Assembly (NCBI RefSeq): GCF_004793545.1
Contig: NZ_SRYA01000012.1
Location: 47,849-111,848, forward strand
Length of the DNA stretch: 64,000 nucleotides
Reading direction: 5' to 3'
Origin: Petralouisia muris
Lineage (GTDB): Bacteria > Bacillota > Clostridia > Lachnospirales > Lachnospiraceae
In this document: positions 1 through 10,077 of the stretch, piece by piece
Layout of the letters: each line of letters starts with the position of its first letter
Position numbering within the stretch: the first letter of the stretch is position 1
Made by a program: the position numbers and the translations under genes
Notes under the pieces: generated by a model
The model's database searches: none
Seen by the model: the letters and a program-made list of their open reading frames with translations, nothing else
Told to the model about the DNA's origin: nothing

Positions 1-2
1 AT

Positions 3-134
3 ACACGGCTGAGAAACCAGTATCCTTCTCTGGAAGAACTCTGCAAAAGCCTGGATGTTTCTTCCGAAGAATTGACTGCTTCTCTGGCCGCTATCGACTG
101 CTATTATCAGCCGGAAAAGAATCAGTTTTTATGA
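3..134 (+). CDS. C-terminal end of an unidentified protein (cut by window edge)
   Basis: An open frame runs from the left edge to a TGA at 132-134 and gives 43 residues. The middle (PSLEELCKSLDVSSEEL) looks like a helix-turn-helix segment of the kind seen in sigma-70 region 3, but the protein ends soon after, so no region 4 follows. The family cannot be decided from this fragment. Its last 13 bases overlap the 3' end of the convergent DUF5662 gene. It could also be chance coding. Confidence 0.4.
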   Translation, partial: TRLRNQYPSLEELCKSLDVSSEELTASLAAIDCYYQPEKNQFL

Positions 135-709
135 GTGCAACAAAGCGCGGAAGCGCTTCCAGGGCGCTTCCCGTAATCTTTTTTCTTCAGCACTACTTTT
201 TTAATATAGCGGAACGTATAGTCTTCTCCATGTTCCGCCAGCATATGCAGCAGCCTTTCCAGCAGAATTCTGGTGTCCGGATGGAGCATATGATATGCTT
301 TTCCGTTTTCATAATACTCCAACGGACTGCTGTCTGTATAGTTCTCTTTCTGGTAATTCTTGGATGCGGACATTCGGTCAATAAACATTTCCACCACATA
401 TTTGATCGGCATTTTCATGCCTGTCATTCCCTTTTTTTCTCCCACGCCATAATCAATCCAGTATTCCATATGGTGCTTGTTTCTTCCCTTGTGATGCAGC
501 CATGCGGAGGAATACCCTTTCTCCTTCCGCTCCATATTATTGGGGCTCAAATTTCCCTGGAAATATCTGCAGCCTACCAAAAACTCCGTAGGCGTATATT
601 TGGATAAATCATGCAGCAGCCCCTGCTTATACAACCCTGCCCTGAAACAACCTTTCATTACAAGCATCTTATGATGGTTTATGGTTTTGAAATGTTCCCA
701 CGCCTTCAT
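122..709 (-). CDS. DUF5662 family protein
   Basis: A 195-residue protein rich in His and Tyr. The N-terminus contains the HDLSKY motif (about residues 33-38), followed by a conserved-looking HHKGRNKHH stretch, which matches my memory of the DUF5662 family of Firmicutes. The His/Asp motifs suggest a metal-binding, HD-like fold, but the function is unknown. It lies 23 bp downstream of the traX-like gene on the same strand and is probably its operon partner. No signal peptide or membrane segment is visible. Confidence 0.7.
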   Translation of the reverse strand: MKAWEHFKTINHHKMLVMKGCFRAGLYKQGLLHDLSKYTPTEFLVGCRYFQGNLSPNNMERKEKGYSSAWLHHKGRNKHHMEYWIDYGVGEKKGMTGMKMPIKYVVEMFIDRMSASKNYQKENYTDSSPLEYYENGKAYHMLHPDTRILLERLLHMLAEHGEDYTFRYIKKVVLKKKDYGKRPGSASALCCTHKN

Positions 710-732
710 TGACTCACGCTCCTGTCCAATAA

Positions 733-1389
733 TTAATACATGATTTTACATATGAAATAAATTGCCAGCAAATGCAGCGGATAAAATGCATAAAAAAGAT
801 ACTTCATAGACGGTCCCCGCTTCCCGTTATACAGCAGCATGGGAATTACTGCAAACCCCGCATATGCCTGTATGCCGCCCTGATACATCAAGAAATTGGC
901 CGCCGCAAAGGCAGCCTGTTTTCCTAAGGTATACTGATATAAAAGATAAAATATTAAAATAAAGACTACTCCAGCCGCTCCATAATCCGTGTTCAGAAAT
1001 TCCGCTAACAACATAACTATTACAAAAATTAAAAATGAACTTAATTTATCTCTGTTTTTCTGATACTGTTCTACCACTACTAATCCCAGAAACAGCGTAA
1101 AAAATACATTCTGATGGCGAAAGTTCATTCCGGAAGAAAAGGCCAGGTCAAAAGGAATCTCGGACATCAGGGCAAACAGCAGCAGACGCATCTCATATTT
1201 GCGGATATTCCTGGTGTGGACGGCCCCTTCTGCCAGAAGAAAACAATAGATAGGAAATGCAATCCTGCCAATCATCCGAAGCTGGATATATTGGGGAAAT
1301 AACACTGCTCCGGTATGATCTGCCAGCATGGACAGCATAGCAATCCACTTCAGCGCAAACCCGCTGAGACCAAATTTCTGTTCTGTCAT
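733..1389 (-). CDS. TraX family membrane protein
   Basis: A 218-residue, strongly hydrophobic protein with about six or seven predicted membrane spans. The N-terminal pattern (ALKWIAMLSMLADHTGAV, then GRIAFPIYCFLLAEG) is characteristic of the TraX family, named after the F-plasmid pilin acetylase. Chromosomal copies are common in Lachnospiraceae and are not tied to conjugation; their substrate is unknown. The start codon overlaps the stop of the upstream GH13-like gene by 4 bp (1386-1389), implying translational coupling. Confidence 0.8.
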   Translation of the reverse strand: MTEQKFGLSGFALKWIAMLSMLADHTGAVLFPQYIQLRMIGRIAFPIYCFLLAEGAVHTRNIRKYEMRLLLFALMSEIPFDLAFSSGMNFRHQNVFFTLFLGLVVVEQYQKNRDKLSSFLIFVIVMLLAEFLNTDYGAAGVVFILIFYLLYQYTLGKQAAFAAANFLMYQGGIQAYAGFAVIPMLLYNGKRGPSMKYLFYAFYPLHLLAIYFICKIMY

Positions 1390-3368
1390 TTCTTCTCCCC
1401 TTTCGCTGCAGCAGCTGTGCTCTCTGATTTTTTTCGTCTCTTTCTTGTTTTTTCTTCCGAAAACGCTTCGCCTCTTAACAGGCAGACAGAACGTTCTTCT
1501 GCCTGGAATTCCCGTATCTCTCCCAGTTCCTCCTGTTCTTCCAATACGGCAGGCTCTAATGCCGTATTAAGCAGTAATTTCCATTTCATTCCCCCAGGAA
1601 GGGCGAATTTCTGGGGAACTGTCTGGAAATTCCATGCCACATACAGGTTTTCTTTCCTTCCGGCGTAAGCGCCGAAATAAAACATGCCGAGAAATCCCCT
1701 GTTCATGCCAAAGTCCATTTTCCACGCTCCGTCACTGTGATAGGAAAGATCCGGACACCCTTTATTGCCATAATCCTGCATCTGAAATGGATGGGAACTG
1801 CGCAGCATAGGGTAAGCGCTTCTGAGCGTGGAAAGCTTCTCCACATAAGAAATAAGCTGTCGGCTGGCTGTCGTCCGTTTCCAGTCTTTCCAGCCAGTCT
1901 CATTATCCTGACAGTAAGCGTTGTTATTCCCCCTCTGGCTGTTGCCGCACTCATCTCCCATCCATATCATAGGAATCCCCTGTGCCAGAAATACCACTGC
2001 CAGAGCATTCTTCACCTGGCGCCGGCGCAATTCATTCACCTGACGCTTTCGGCTGATTCCCTCCTGGCCGCAGTTTGCGCTGCAGTTCCAGTTATTCCCG
2101 TCCCTGTTTCCCTCTCTGTTCAGTTCGTTATGCTTATGTTCATAAGAAAATACGTCCCAAAGGGTAAATCCATTGTTTTCTGCAATAAAATTCACATATC
2201 CCTGATGTTCCTGCTGCCTGCGCATCTGGCAGGCAAACTCATAAATGCTGCCGCTCTGTCGGTTCAGAACCTTGCGCACTTCATACAGAAATTCTTCATT
2301 ATAAGAAAACAGCCTGGGGCCGAACCGCTGACTATCCTTTGCAAATTCCTCCTGAAAGCCGTCAAAAAACAGCTTACAGCCGCTGAGCCTGCTGTCCTGG
2401 GCCAACAACTCCGCCACCGAGGGACATCCTAACAGCCGAAATCCATCCACGTGATATTCCCTGTTCCAATAACGCAAAACATCAACAATTAAATGTGGAT
2501 TTATTTTTTTAGGGAAATAAAACTCCAAAATACATTCCATTTGCTTCTCATGCATTTTCTGAATCAGGCGTTTTAGGTTATCTGGATTATTCCCTTTTCC
2601 AAGGTAGGAAGCCTTGGGTGCAAAGTAGCTTCCCACTGTATACCCCCAGCAATTAATCACATCCTTCGGCTGAGTCTGTTCTTTGCTTTCGTCCAGCAGC
2701 AGTATTTCTTCAAATTCATATACTGGCATAAACAAAAGCGTTGTAATTCCAAGCCCCTTCAAATAATCCAGCTTCCGTTCCACTGCCTCCACCGTTCCCC
2801 GCCGGGGGCTGTTTCCCGGCATGCCCATAGAAAACCCGCGGACATGGAGCTTGTAAATTACCATGTCTTCCTTTTTAACTCCCTCATATACCTTATCTTT
2901 CCATTTAAATTCTGAAAAATAAAATGAACTTTTAACTTTTCCAGCACAATTTTCTTCTTTCTGCCTCTTCTCTGCCAGAATACCTTTCCCCTGAAGCTGC
3001 TCCATTCTCCGCTTCTCTTTTTGCGGAACAAACGGTTCATTCTTTTGTTCTCTCGGTCTGCGGGCCGCATCCCCCCAGACCTCCCGCCCAGTGATTCTGC
3101 GGGCATAAATATCAGTTACCTCTTCCCCGTTTATTTCAAAATTGTAGTCATAATTCTTCCAGTCTAATCCCTGAATTCCAACTGTGTACACAGTATCACA
3201 ATTTCCCTGGGTTTTCATAGGAATCTTCAGAGCCGGACTGTTATCTTTGGGATATAGCAGCAGATAGCAGATAGAATTTCTCGCCGCCTGTCTGGAAAAT
3301 GAAATGATGTCCTTCTTCTTAGTTACGCCTGCTTTTTCCTGATTTCCGGAACAGATTTGAAAATTCAT
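1386..3368 (-). CDS. GH13-family (glycogen-debranching-like) protein with degenerate active site
   Basis: A 660-residue protein. An N-terminal carbohydrate-binding-like region precedes a GH13 barrel that starts near residue 165 (MVIYKLHVRGFS). The part near residue 400 (NGFTLWDVFSYEHKHNE, then NRDGNNWNCS) is the GlgX/isoamylase signature. Active-site positions are not conserved. The usual GFRFD nucleophile motif reads GFRLL. The AExWD acid/base region appears as FFDGF. The HD stabiliser reads NN. I infer that hydrolase activity is lost or altered and that the protein may bind alpha-glucan instead. It heads the operon with traX. Confidence 0.75.
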   Translation of the reverse strand: MNFQICSGNQEKAGVTKKKDIISFSRQAARNSICYLLLYPKDNSPALKIPMKTQGNCDTVYTVGIQGLDWKNYDYNFEINGEEVTDIYARRITGREVWGDAARRPREQKNEPFVPQKEKRRMEQLQGKGILAEKRQKEENCAGKVKSSFYFSEFKWKDKVYEGVKKEDMVIYKLHVRGFSMGMPGNSPRRGTVEAVERKLDYLKGLGITTLLFMPVYEFEEILLLDESKEQTQPKDVINCWGYTVGSYFAPKASYLGKGNNPDNLKRLIQKMHEKQMECILEFYFPKKINPHLIVDVLRYWNREYHVDGFRLLGCPSVAELLAQDSRLSGCKLFFDGFQEEFAKDSQRFGPRLFSYNEEFLYEVRKVLNRQSGSIYEFACQMRRQQEHQGYVNFIAENNGFTLWDVFSYEHKHNELNREGNRDGNNWNCSANCGQEGISRKRQVNELRRRQVKNALAVVFLAQGIPMIWMGDECGNSQRGNNNAYCQDNETGWKDWKRTTASRQLISYVEKLSTLRSAYPMLRSSHPFQMQDYGNKGCPDLSYHSDGAWKMDFGMNRGFLGMFYFGAYAGRKENLYVAWNFQTVPQKFALPGGMKWKLLLNTALEPAVLEEQEELGEIREFQAEERSVCLLRGEAFSEEKTRKRRKKSESTAAAAKGEKK

Positions 3369-3483
3369 ATATGCCTCCCTTGATGTCTCTTCCTCTTTCT
3401 GTAACGTCCTGTCTCTTTCCTGTTCTATTTGAAATCTTCCTCATCGGAACAGGTTTTCGAACAATTTTTATGCTTCTTTTTTC

Positions 3484-3512
3484 ATTATAGCAACTTCTGG
3501 GGAATTTGGAAA
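3484..3512 (-). promoter_or_regulatory. Sigma-A-type promoter for the GH13-like/TraX/DUF5662 operon
   Basis: On the minus strand a perfect TATAAT (3489-3484) is preceded by TGC (extended -10) and, 17 bp upstream, by TTTCCA (3512-3507). Transcription would start about 110 bases before the GH13-like start codon. The same stretch lies just beyond the stop of the FAS-operon gene at 3538, so no separate strong terminator is obvious between them. Confidence 0.5.
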
Positions 3513-3537
3513 GATATTTTTCCAGGAGTTTTATTTT

Positions 3538-4635
3538 TTACAAATATTCTGCGAATTCTTTCATGATTTCTGACACATGCTCCATTTTTTCTGCCCGCCA
3601 TGCGTTGGAGCCGCAGAATATCAGACCATGCTCTATATTACCTTTGACTGCATTGATTAATGCATCTGTGATACAGTAAGGAATTTCTTTCGGATTGCAT
3701 TTTTCTAGACATTGATGGCATTTCCAGCTATTTTTTCCACCGAAATGCTCCTCATTTTCTAAAAGAACTGATTGACTGCTTTGTTCCGTTTCCCGAATAA
3801 ACTGATTACGAATTGCCCTTCCCGGCATACCTACCGGACTTTTTACAATCTGAATATCCTCTTTTCCTGCTTTCAGATATGCTTCCTTATAGGATTCGCT
3901 GGCGTCGCATTCCCAGGTAGTCACAAAACGGGTGGCCGCCTGTACCCCGTCTGCCCCTAATTCCAGCATATGCTTCATATCTTTCCCATCATAAATTCCC
4001 CCGGCCACAACCACAGGGATATGGTATTGATATTTTTCGCTGTACTGATTTACCAGTTCTATGATGCGTTTGATTTCTGTTTCATAGTCTTCTTCCTGCA
4101 TATTTTTTAATTCATCCAGAGAAAAGCCAAGATGCCCTCCTGCTTTCGGCCCTTCAATGACTACAAGATCTGGACAGCGCCCATATTTCCGATCCCACAG
4201 CCTGCAAATGACTGACGCCGATTTCAGAGAGGATACAATGGGCGCTATCTTTGTCTTAGCATTCCCTGTTAAAGCAGGAAGATTGGTAGGCAGACCTGCC
4301 CCGGAGATGATCAGATCTGCTCCGGCTTCTGCAGCAGCACGGACATACTCTCCATACCGCCTGGTTGCCACCATAATATTTACTCCTATTATCCCGCCTT
4401 CTGCAATTTCTTTTGCGCGGCTGATCTGGGTTTTGATTGCTTTTAAATTCGTCTCAATGGGAAACTGGTCAAACTCCGGCTCCTGATAGCCGATCTGGGC
4501 CGTGGAAATAATTCCTATTCCGCCGCATTTTGCCACATTTCCAGCAAGCCCAGACAAACTGACTCCAACGCCCATACCTCCCTGTATCACAGGAATTTCC
4601 GCTTTTAAATCTCTGATTTCCAATGGTCTGCGCAT
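3538..4635 (-). CDS. NAD(P)H-dependent flavin oxidoreductase (nitronate monooxygenase / FabK-like)
   Basis: A 365-residue FMN-dependent TIM-barrel protein of the 2-nitropropane dioxygenase family. It has the N-terminal IPVIQGGMGVGVS motif, GAGLPTNLP near residue 112, EGPKAGGHLG near 162 and VVVAGGIYDG near 210. It is longer than the FabK at 11774 and carries a C-terminal Cys-rich WKCHQCLEKC segment that true FabK lacks. It is the last gene of the fatty-acid cluster, 73 bp after accDA. It could be a second enoyl-ACP reductase or a nitronate-detoxifying enzyme; the context slightly favours a lipid role. Confidence 0.8.
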   Translation of the reverse strand: MRRPLEIRDLKAEIPVIQGGMGVGVSLSGLAGNVAKCGGIGIISTAQIGYQEPEFDQFPIETNLKAIKTQISRAKEIAEGGIIGVNIMVATRRYGEYVRAAAEAGADLIISGAGLPTNLPALTGNAKTKIAPIVSSLKSASVICRLWDRKYGRCPDLVVIEGPKAGGHLGFSLDELKNMQEEDYETEIKRIIELVNQYSEKYQYHIPVVVAGGIYDGKDMKHMLELGADGVQAATRFVTTWECDASESYKEAYLKAGKEDIQIVKSPVGMPGRAIRNQFIRETEQSSQSVLLENEEHFGGKNSWKCHQCLEKCNPKEIPYCITDALINAVKGNIEHGLIFCGSNAWRAEKMEHVSEIMKEFAEYL

Positions 4636-4708
4636 GATATCTTCCTTCCTGTTCCGTTATTGCCTGCTTCTTTGTATATTCCGAAGTCTTTCACTCCGCT
4701 GGGGCATT

Positions 4709-6394
4709 CTACATATTCCGAAATCTTTCATACCTCTGTTCTGTCAGCTTTTGTCCATCCATGGGAAGATATCTGTGGAGAAATCTGCGTATCTCCTCCT
4801 GCATGGTTTCTGCAATCCGCTCTACATTCTGGGAATTTGCCGGCTGAGGCTCCGGAATTACCTTTTCAATGATCCCCAGTTCTTTCAAATCTTCTGCTGT
4901 CACGCGCATCTGTTCTGCCGCCTCTGGCGCCCTGGACGCGTCTTTCCACATAATGGAAGCAAATCCTTCCGGGGATAAAATAGTATAAGTGGCGTTTTCC
5001 ATCATCCACACTTCATTTCCGACTGCAAGGGCAAGCGCTCCGCCGCTGCCGCCTTCGCCGATCACAATGCTGAGTACGGGAACTGTCAGGTCTGACATTT
5101 CAAAAAGATTCCTTGCAATCGCTTCTCCCTGTCCCCGCGCTTCCGCTTCCATGCCGCAAAACGCTCCCGGCGTATCCACAAAACAAATAATGGGACGGCG
5201 GAATTTTTCTGCCTGCTTCATCAGCCGCAACGCCTTCCGATAGCCTTCCGGTGAGGGCATTCCGAAATTTCTGGTAATGTTTTCTTTGGTGGTTTTCCCT
5301 TTCTGCTGCCCAATCACAGTCACCGGACAGCCGTCCAGATATCCGATTCCGCCTACAACGGCTCCGTCATCTGCAAAATGCCGATCGCCGTGAAGCTCTG
5401 TAAAATCTGTAAATATTTCCTGGATATATTCCAACGCCCCTGGTCTGTCCTGGGCTCTGGCGCGCTGTACTCTTTCCCAGGCGGATGCCCGCTCCGTCCC
5501 CTTGGAATTTCCAGCTTCTCTGGCATGCTTCCTGCGGTTTGGAATCAGCGCCTCTTTTGCTTCCACCTGCCTGTGCATCACAATGAATTTTACCAGGGTT
5601 TCTTTCAGGTCTTCCCGTTCCACAATATTGTCAATCAACCCATGCTCCAGCAGAAATTCCGCCCGCTGAAAGCCCTCCGGCAATTTCTGGCGAATGGTCT
5701 GTTCAATCACCCTGGGGCCTGCAAATCCCACCAATGCCCCTGGTTCTGCCAGAATAATATCTCCCAGCATAGCAAAACTGGCTGTGACGCCTCCGGTGGT
5801 AGGATCGGTCAGAACGGAAATATAGAGAAGCCCTGCCTCAGAATGACGCTTCAATGCGGCGGAAGTTTTTGCCATCTGCATCAGGGAAACCATTCCCTCC
5901 TGCATTCTCGCACCGCCGGAACAGGTAAAAATAATGACTGGAAGCTGTTCTTTGGTGGCCTGTTCCACAGCCCTGGTAATTTTTTCTCCTACTACATAAC
6001 CCATGCTTCCCATCAAAAACCTTCCGTCACAGACGCAGACTACCGCTGGCTCTCCGTGAATGGCGCACCGGCCGCAGGTAACTGCCTCGTCAATCCGTAA
6101 GCGCTCCTTTAAGGACGCCGTTTTCTCCTGATAATCCGGATAATTCAGGGGATCCCTGTTTTCAATCCCTTCGTCCCATTTTTCATAAGTGCCTTTATCC
6201 GCTACCATCCGCAGACGTTTCTTTGTGCTGACACGGAAATATTTTCCGCATTTATAACAAATATAATGATTCTGCCTGACATCTTCCTTGTAGAGAAGCT
6301 CCCCGCAGCCTTCGCATTTGATCCATAGTCCTTCCGGTACGGTGGGTTCTTTTCCTGATGTAAACACAGAACCTGTTTTCTTAAACTTCAGCAT
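4709..6394 (-). CDS. accDA: Acetyl-CoA carboxylase carboxyltransferase, fused beta-alpha (AccD-AccA)
   Basis: A 561-residue fusion of the two carboxyltransferase subunits, which are separate proteins in most bacteria. The AccD half has the four-Cys zinc ribbon (C27, C30, C46, C49) and the GGARMQEG oxyanion segment. The AccA half begins near residue 290 and contains [18 protein letters not shown] and [10 protein letters not shown]. It transfers the carboxyl group from carboxybiotin-AccB to acetyl-CoA, giving malonyl-CoA. The start overlaps accC by 14 bp, so the genes are coupled. The fusion is shared by a number of Clostridia. Confidence 0.93.
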   Translation of the reverse strand: MLKFKKTGSVFTSGKEPTVPEGLWIKCEGCGELLYKEDVRQNHYICYKCGKYFRVSTKKRLRMVADKGTYEKWDEGIENRDPLNYPDYQEKTASLKERLRIDEAVTCGRCAIHGEPAVVCVCDGRFLMGSMGYVVGEKITRAVEQATKEQLPVIIFTCSGGARMQEGMVSLMQMAKTSAALKRHSEAGLLYISVLTDPTTGGVTASFAMLGDIILAEPGALVGFAGPRVIEQTIRQKLPEGFQRAEFLLEHGLIDNIVEREDLKETLVKFIVMHRQVEAKEALIPNRRKHAREAGNSKGTERASAWERVQRARAQDRPGALEYIQEIFTDFTELHGDRHFADDGAVVGGIGYLDGCPVTVIGQQKGKTTKENITRNFGMPSPEGYRKALRLMKQAEKFRRPIICFVDTPGAFCGMEAEARGQGEAIARNLFEMSDLTVPVLSIVIGEGGSGGALALAVGNEVWMMENATYTILSPEGFASIMWKDASRAPEAAEQMRVTAEDLKELGIIEKVIPEPQPANSQNVERIAETMQEEIRRFLHRYLPMDGQKLTEQRYERFRNM

Positions 6395-7754
6395 CTATTT
6401 CCCTACTTTCCTCTGATTCATAATATTCCGGAATAAAATTCGTATTGACATTTCCTGACAAAAATACCGGATGATTCAGCATATCATACTGGAAATCCAG
6501 ATTGGTGGTAATTCCATCCACTACCACTTCCCCCAGTGCGCTGCGCATTTTCCGAATGGCGTCCTCTCTGTCCTCTCCATGTACAATCACCTTCGCCACC
6601 ATGGAGTCATAAAAAGGCGGAATGGCATATCCATTATACAAAGCAGACTCAATCCGCACGCCGTTGCCTCCAGGAAAATGCAAATCCTTCACGGTTCCCG
6701 GACAGGGCATGAAATTTCTTTCAGGATCTTCTGCATTAATTCTGCATTCAATGGCATGACCCTTCAATACAATCTCTTCCTGGCGCATATGCAGCGGCTC
6801 TCCTGCCGCAATCCGAATCTGTTCCTTTACCAGGTCAATCCCTGTTACCATCTCAGTGACCGGATGCTCCACCTGAATTCTGGTATTCATTTCCATAAAA
6901 TAAAAATTTTTGTGCTTATCCAGCAAAAACTCTATCGTTCCTGCATTTTCGTAGCAGGCTGCTTTCGCTGCCAGAGCCGCTGTTTCACCCATTTTCTGCC
7001 GCAGCTCTTCTGTCATTACTGCACAGGGAGATTCTTCTAACATTTTCTGATGACGTCTCTGAATGGAGCAGTCACGCTCTCCTAGCCAGAGTACCTTTCC
7101 AAATTTATCTGCAAGAATCTGAATCTCAATGTGCCTGGGCTCTTCGATATATTTTTCAATATACATGGTATTGTCCCCGAAGGCATTGATAGATTCCTGC
7201 TGTGCCAGCCGAAAATGGTTTTCAAATTCTGAAATGTCTGCAGCAACGCGCATTCCCTTTCCGCCGCCTCCGGAGGAGGCTTTTATCATTACCGGAAATC
7301 CAATTTCTTTTGCGATTTCCAATCCCTGTTCCCACTCATAGATCGGCTCTTTCGTTCCTGGAATCACCGGAATCCCCGCTTCCATCATAGTGAGCCTTGC
7401 CTGTGATTTATTTCCCATCTTACCGATAATCTCACCGGAAGGCCCGATAAATGCAATGCCGCAGCTTTCACACATATTTGCAAAATGCTCATTTTCCGAT
7501 AAAAATCCAAATCCCGGATGGATTGCCTGGGCTTTGGTGGCAATGGCTGCACTTAAGACTCTCTCCATATTCAAATAGCTGTCTGCTACCGGAGCCTTCC
7601 CAATACAGACTGCTTCGTCTGCCAGCTGTGTGTGCAGTGATTCCCGATCTGCCTCTGAATATACTGCCACCGACAGGATTCCCATTTCCCTGCATGCCCG
7701 AATAATCCGAACTGCAATCTCTCCCCGGTTGGCAATCAATATTTTCTGAAACAT
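6381..7754 (-). CDS. accC: Acetyl-CoA carboxylase, biotin carboxylase subunit
   Basis: 457 residues, the usual length. It uses ATP to carboxylate biotin on AccB. It has an ATP-grasp fold with the glycine-rich loop GGGGKGMRV (162-170) and the signature [14 protein letters not shown] (288-301). The N-terminus [15 protein letters not shown] is classic. An AGGAG ribosome site lies 9-10 bases before the ATG. A gap of about 95 bp separates it from fabZ upstream, and its end overlaps accDA. Confidence 0.96.
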   Translation of the reverse strand: MFQKILIANRGEIAVRIIRACREMGILSVAVYSEADRESLHTQLADEAVCIGKAPVADSYLNMERVLSAAIATKAQAIHPGFGFLSENEHFANMCESCGIAFIGPSGEIIGKMGNKSQARLTMMEAGIPVIPGTKEPIYEWEQGLEIAKEIGFPVMIKASSGGGGKGMRVAADISEFENHFRLAQQESINAFGDNTMYIEKYIEEPRHIEIQILADKFGKVLWLGERDCSIQRRHQKMLEESPCAVMTEELRQKMGETAALAAKAACYENAGTIEFLLDKHKNFYFMEMNTRIQVEHPVTEMVTGIDLVKEQIRIAAGEPLHMRQEEIVLKGHAIECRINAEDPERNFMPCPGTVKDLHFPGGNGVRIESALYNGYAIPPFYDSMVAKVIVHGEDREDAIRKMRSALGEVVVDGITTNLDFQYDMLNHPVFLSGNVNTNFIPEYYESEESREIDAEV

Positions 7755-7849
7755 ATAAAATGCTCCTTTAACTTTTATTAATTATGTAAGCCTTTTTCTT
7801 CTGCTCCACGCTCTCTTTTCGCTAATGAAAATTCTGGCTAAACACAGCA

Positions 7850-8278
7850 CTAATTCACGGCAAAGGTAAGCTCTGCAGTTACGGCAACTTTTCCATTTAC
7901 CATAGCTTTTGCGCTTCCCACGCCTACCGGCCCTTTTTGTTTTACAATTTCCAGTTCCAACGTCAGCACATCCCCCGGAACCACCTTCTGCTTGAACCTG
8001 GCATTGTTGATCGCTCCAAAATAAGCAGTCTTTCCTTTGAAATCCGGCTGGCTTAATATGGCAACCGCCCCGGTCTGGGCCAGCGCTTCTACAATCAGCA
8101 CGCCCGGCATCACTGGTTCTCCCGGAAAATGGCCTGCAAAAAACGGTTCATTATAGGTTACGCATTTTTTCCCTACCGCCCGCTTTCCCGGCTCCAGCTC
8201 TTCTATAGTGTCGATCAGCAAAAAAGGCTGACGATGGGGAATGATTTCCATAATCTCTCTGGTTCCCATCAGTGACAT
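7850..8278 (-). CDS. fabZ: 3-hydroxyacyl-ACP dehydratase
   Basis: Hot-dog fold dehydratase that removes water from 3-hydroxyacyl-ACP to give trans-2-enoyl-ACP. The catalytic His lies in [12 protein letters not shown] (H50) and the Glu in VEALAQ (E64). I chose the ATG at 8278 because AGGAGGG sits 6-7 bases upstream; a longer frame from a TTG at 8296 would include that ribosome site. The product has 142 residues. In this cluster it sits between accB and accC. Confidence 0.94.
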   Translation of the reverse strand: MSLMGTREIMEIIPHRQPFLLIDTIEELEPGKRAVGKKCVTYNEPFFAGHFPGEPVMPGVLIVEALAQTGAVAILSQPDFKGKTAYFGAINNARFKQKVVPGDVLTLELEIVKQKGPVGVGSAKAMVNGKVAVTAELTFAVN

Positions 8279-8350
8279 AACAGTCCCTCCTGACAATATA
8301 ATACAATTCTAATTTAATTATTTACTAATTACCGTCTATCCAGCGCTTAT

Positions 8351-8818
8351 TTATCCAATTATAAACAGCGGTTGGCCGTACTCAATGACATCTTCATTGG
8401 ATACCAGAATCTGCTTCACAATACCGTCGTAATCACTTTCAATTTCATTCATCAGCTTCATAGCTTCCACAATTCCAAGCACCTGGCCCTTAGATACAGG
8501 ATCGCCCACCTTTACAAAAGGCTCCGATTCCGGATCCGGCGCACTGTAAAAGGTTCCCACCAACGGAGATTTCACAACATTTCCCTCTGCCTGCCCGCTT
8601 TCATTGCCGCCTGAAATTCCTGACGCACCTGCTGTTTCTGCTGCTGTAAGAACCGGAAGTCCGCTTCCCGTGGTCTCTGCCACATTATTTATCGTGACCA
8701 GCTTCTGCTTCTTATCCTTTTTCATGGAAATGGACACTCCGTTTTCTTCATAGGAAAAGCGGGTCAGCTCTGATTCGGAAACTGCCTGAATTAATTTCAC
8801 AAGATTATCAAATTCCAT
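8351..8818 (-). CDS. accB: Biotin carboxyl carrier protein of acetyl-CoA carboxylase
   Basis: 155 residues. The C-terminal biotinyl domain carries the EAMKLMNE motif with the biotinylated lysine at K121. The N-terminal half is a flexible linker rich in Ala, Gly and Ser. The start at 8818 is supported by AGGAG (overlapping the end of fabF) 7 bases upstream; a TTG at 8839 would add seven residues encoded across that ribosome site. The stop of fabF is 4 bp before the start, so translation is likely coupled. Confidence 0.94.
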   Translation of the reverse strand: MEFDNLVKLIQAVSESELTRFSYEENGVSISMKKDKKQKLVTINNVAETTGSGLPVLTAAETAGASGISGGNESGQAEGNVVKSPLVGTFYSAPDPESEPFVKVGDPVSKGQVLGIVEAMKLMNEIESDYDGIVKQILVSNEDVIEYGQPLFIIG

Positions 8819-8822
8819 ATCA

Positions 8823-10064
8823 TTACTCCTGTTCTTCAAACTTTTTCAAAAGAAGGCTGGCATTATGTCCTCCAAAGCCCAGAGAATTTGTTAAAGCATA
8901 ATTAAATTTCTTCTCTATTCCATTGCCTTTCATATAATTCAGATCTAATTCTTCCTCTGATTCCTGCAAGCCCACAGTTGCATGGATATAGTCATGCTGC
9001 ATCTGCAGAATACATGCAATTACCTCCACTGCTCCGGCTGCTCCCAACAAATGGCCAATCATGGATTTGGTAGAATTGATCTTCATGTGATATGCATGTT
9101 CTTTGAAGGCCAGCTTAATGGCTCTTGTCTCAAACAGATCATTGTGGTGAGTACTGGTCCCATGGGCATTAATATATTCTATCTCTTCTGGTGATACCCC
9201 TGCATCCCTTATGGCGTTTTTCATTGCCATAGCAGCTCCCATGCCGTCCTCTGCCGGAGAAGTAATGTGATAAGCATCGCTGGTAGCTCCGTATCCTGCA
9301 ATTTCCGCCAGAATATGAGCGCCACGCTTTTGGGCATGCTCTAATTCTTCCAATACTACCACACCTGCTCCTTCTCCCATTACAAATCCGCTGCGGTCTT
9401 TATCAAAGGGTATAGAACATCTGCTGCAATCATTACTGGAAGATAATGCGGTTAACGCGGTAAATCCGCCGATTCCAATAGGGGTAATGGAACTTTCTGT
9501 TCCTCCTGCCACCATTACGTCTGCATCCCCTGTCTGAATAGTGCGGAAGGCTTCTCCGATGGAGTGAGTGCCGGTGGCGCAGGCAGTTACCACGTTCAGA
9601 CTTTTTCCCTTTAACCCAAACTGGATGGAAACATTTCCTGCCGCCATATTGGTTATCATCAACGGCACCAGCAGAGGATTAATCCTGCCCGGTCCCCGTT
9701 CCAGCATTTTCTTGTGCTCCCGCTCTAATGCCTGTAAGCTTCCAACGCCGGAACCAATGGCACAGCCCACCCGATAAGGATCCTCCTGTTCCATCTGAAT
9801 ACCAGACTGCTCCAGAGCTTCTTTTGCGGCTGCAACTGCATACTGGCAGAACAATTCCATACGTTTGGCGGATTTCACATCCATATAATTTTTTCCTTCA
9901 AATCCTTTGACGCTTGCCGCTACCTTCACTTTGAAATCCGATGTATCAAACTGGGTAATTTCACTGAATCCTGTTTTCCCTTCTTTCAGCCCTTCCCAAA
10001 ATTCTTCTATATTTAATCCAATGGGCGTAATGGCGCCCATGCCGGTAACTACAACTCTCTTCAT
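8823..10064 (-). CDS. fabF: Beta-ketoacyl-ACP synthase II
   Basis: 413-residue condensing enzyme that elongates acyl-ACP with malonyl-ACP. The Cys-His-His triad is visible: C162 in [10 protein letters not shown]301 in [11 protein letters not shown] and H338 in [12 protein letters not shown]. Length and motifs match FabF. A good AAGGAGA ribosome site precedes the ATG. No FabH-type initiating synthase is found in the operon. Confidence 0.96.
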   Translation of the reverse strand: MKRVVVTGMGAITPIGLNIEEFWEGLKEGKTGFSEITQFDTSDFKVKVAASVKGFEGKNYMDVKSAKRMELFCQYAVAAAKEALEQSGIQMEQEDPYRVGCAIGSGVGSLQALEREHKKMLERGPGRINPLLVPLMITNMAAGNVSIQFGLKGKSLNVVTACATGTHSIGEAFRTIQTGDADVMVAGGTESSITPIGIGGFTALTALSSSNDCSRCSIPFDKDRSGFVMGEGAGVVVLEELEHAQKRGAHILAEIAGYGATSDAYHITSPAEDGMGAAMAMKNAIRDAGVSPEEIEYINAHGTSTHHNDLFETRAIKLAFKEHAYHMKINSTKSMIGHLLGAAGAVEVIACILQMQHDYIHATVGLQESEEELDLNYMKGNGIEKKFNYALTNSLGFGGHNASLLLKKFEEQE

Positions 10065-10077
10065 TCTGTCTCCTTCC

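Noticed and set aside
131..607. 158-codon rightward frame opposite the DUF5662 gene
   Set aside because: The complementary strand encodes a recognisable DUF5662 protein; this frame has no ribosome site or family pattern.
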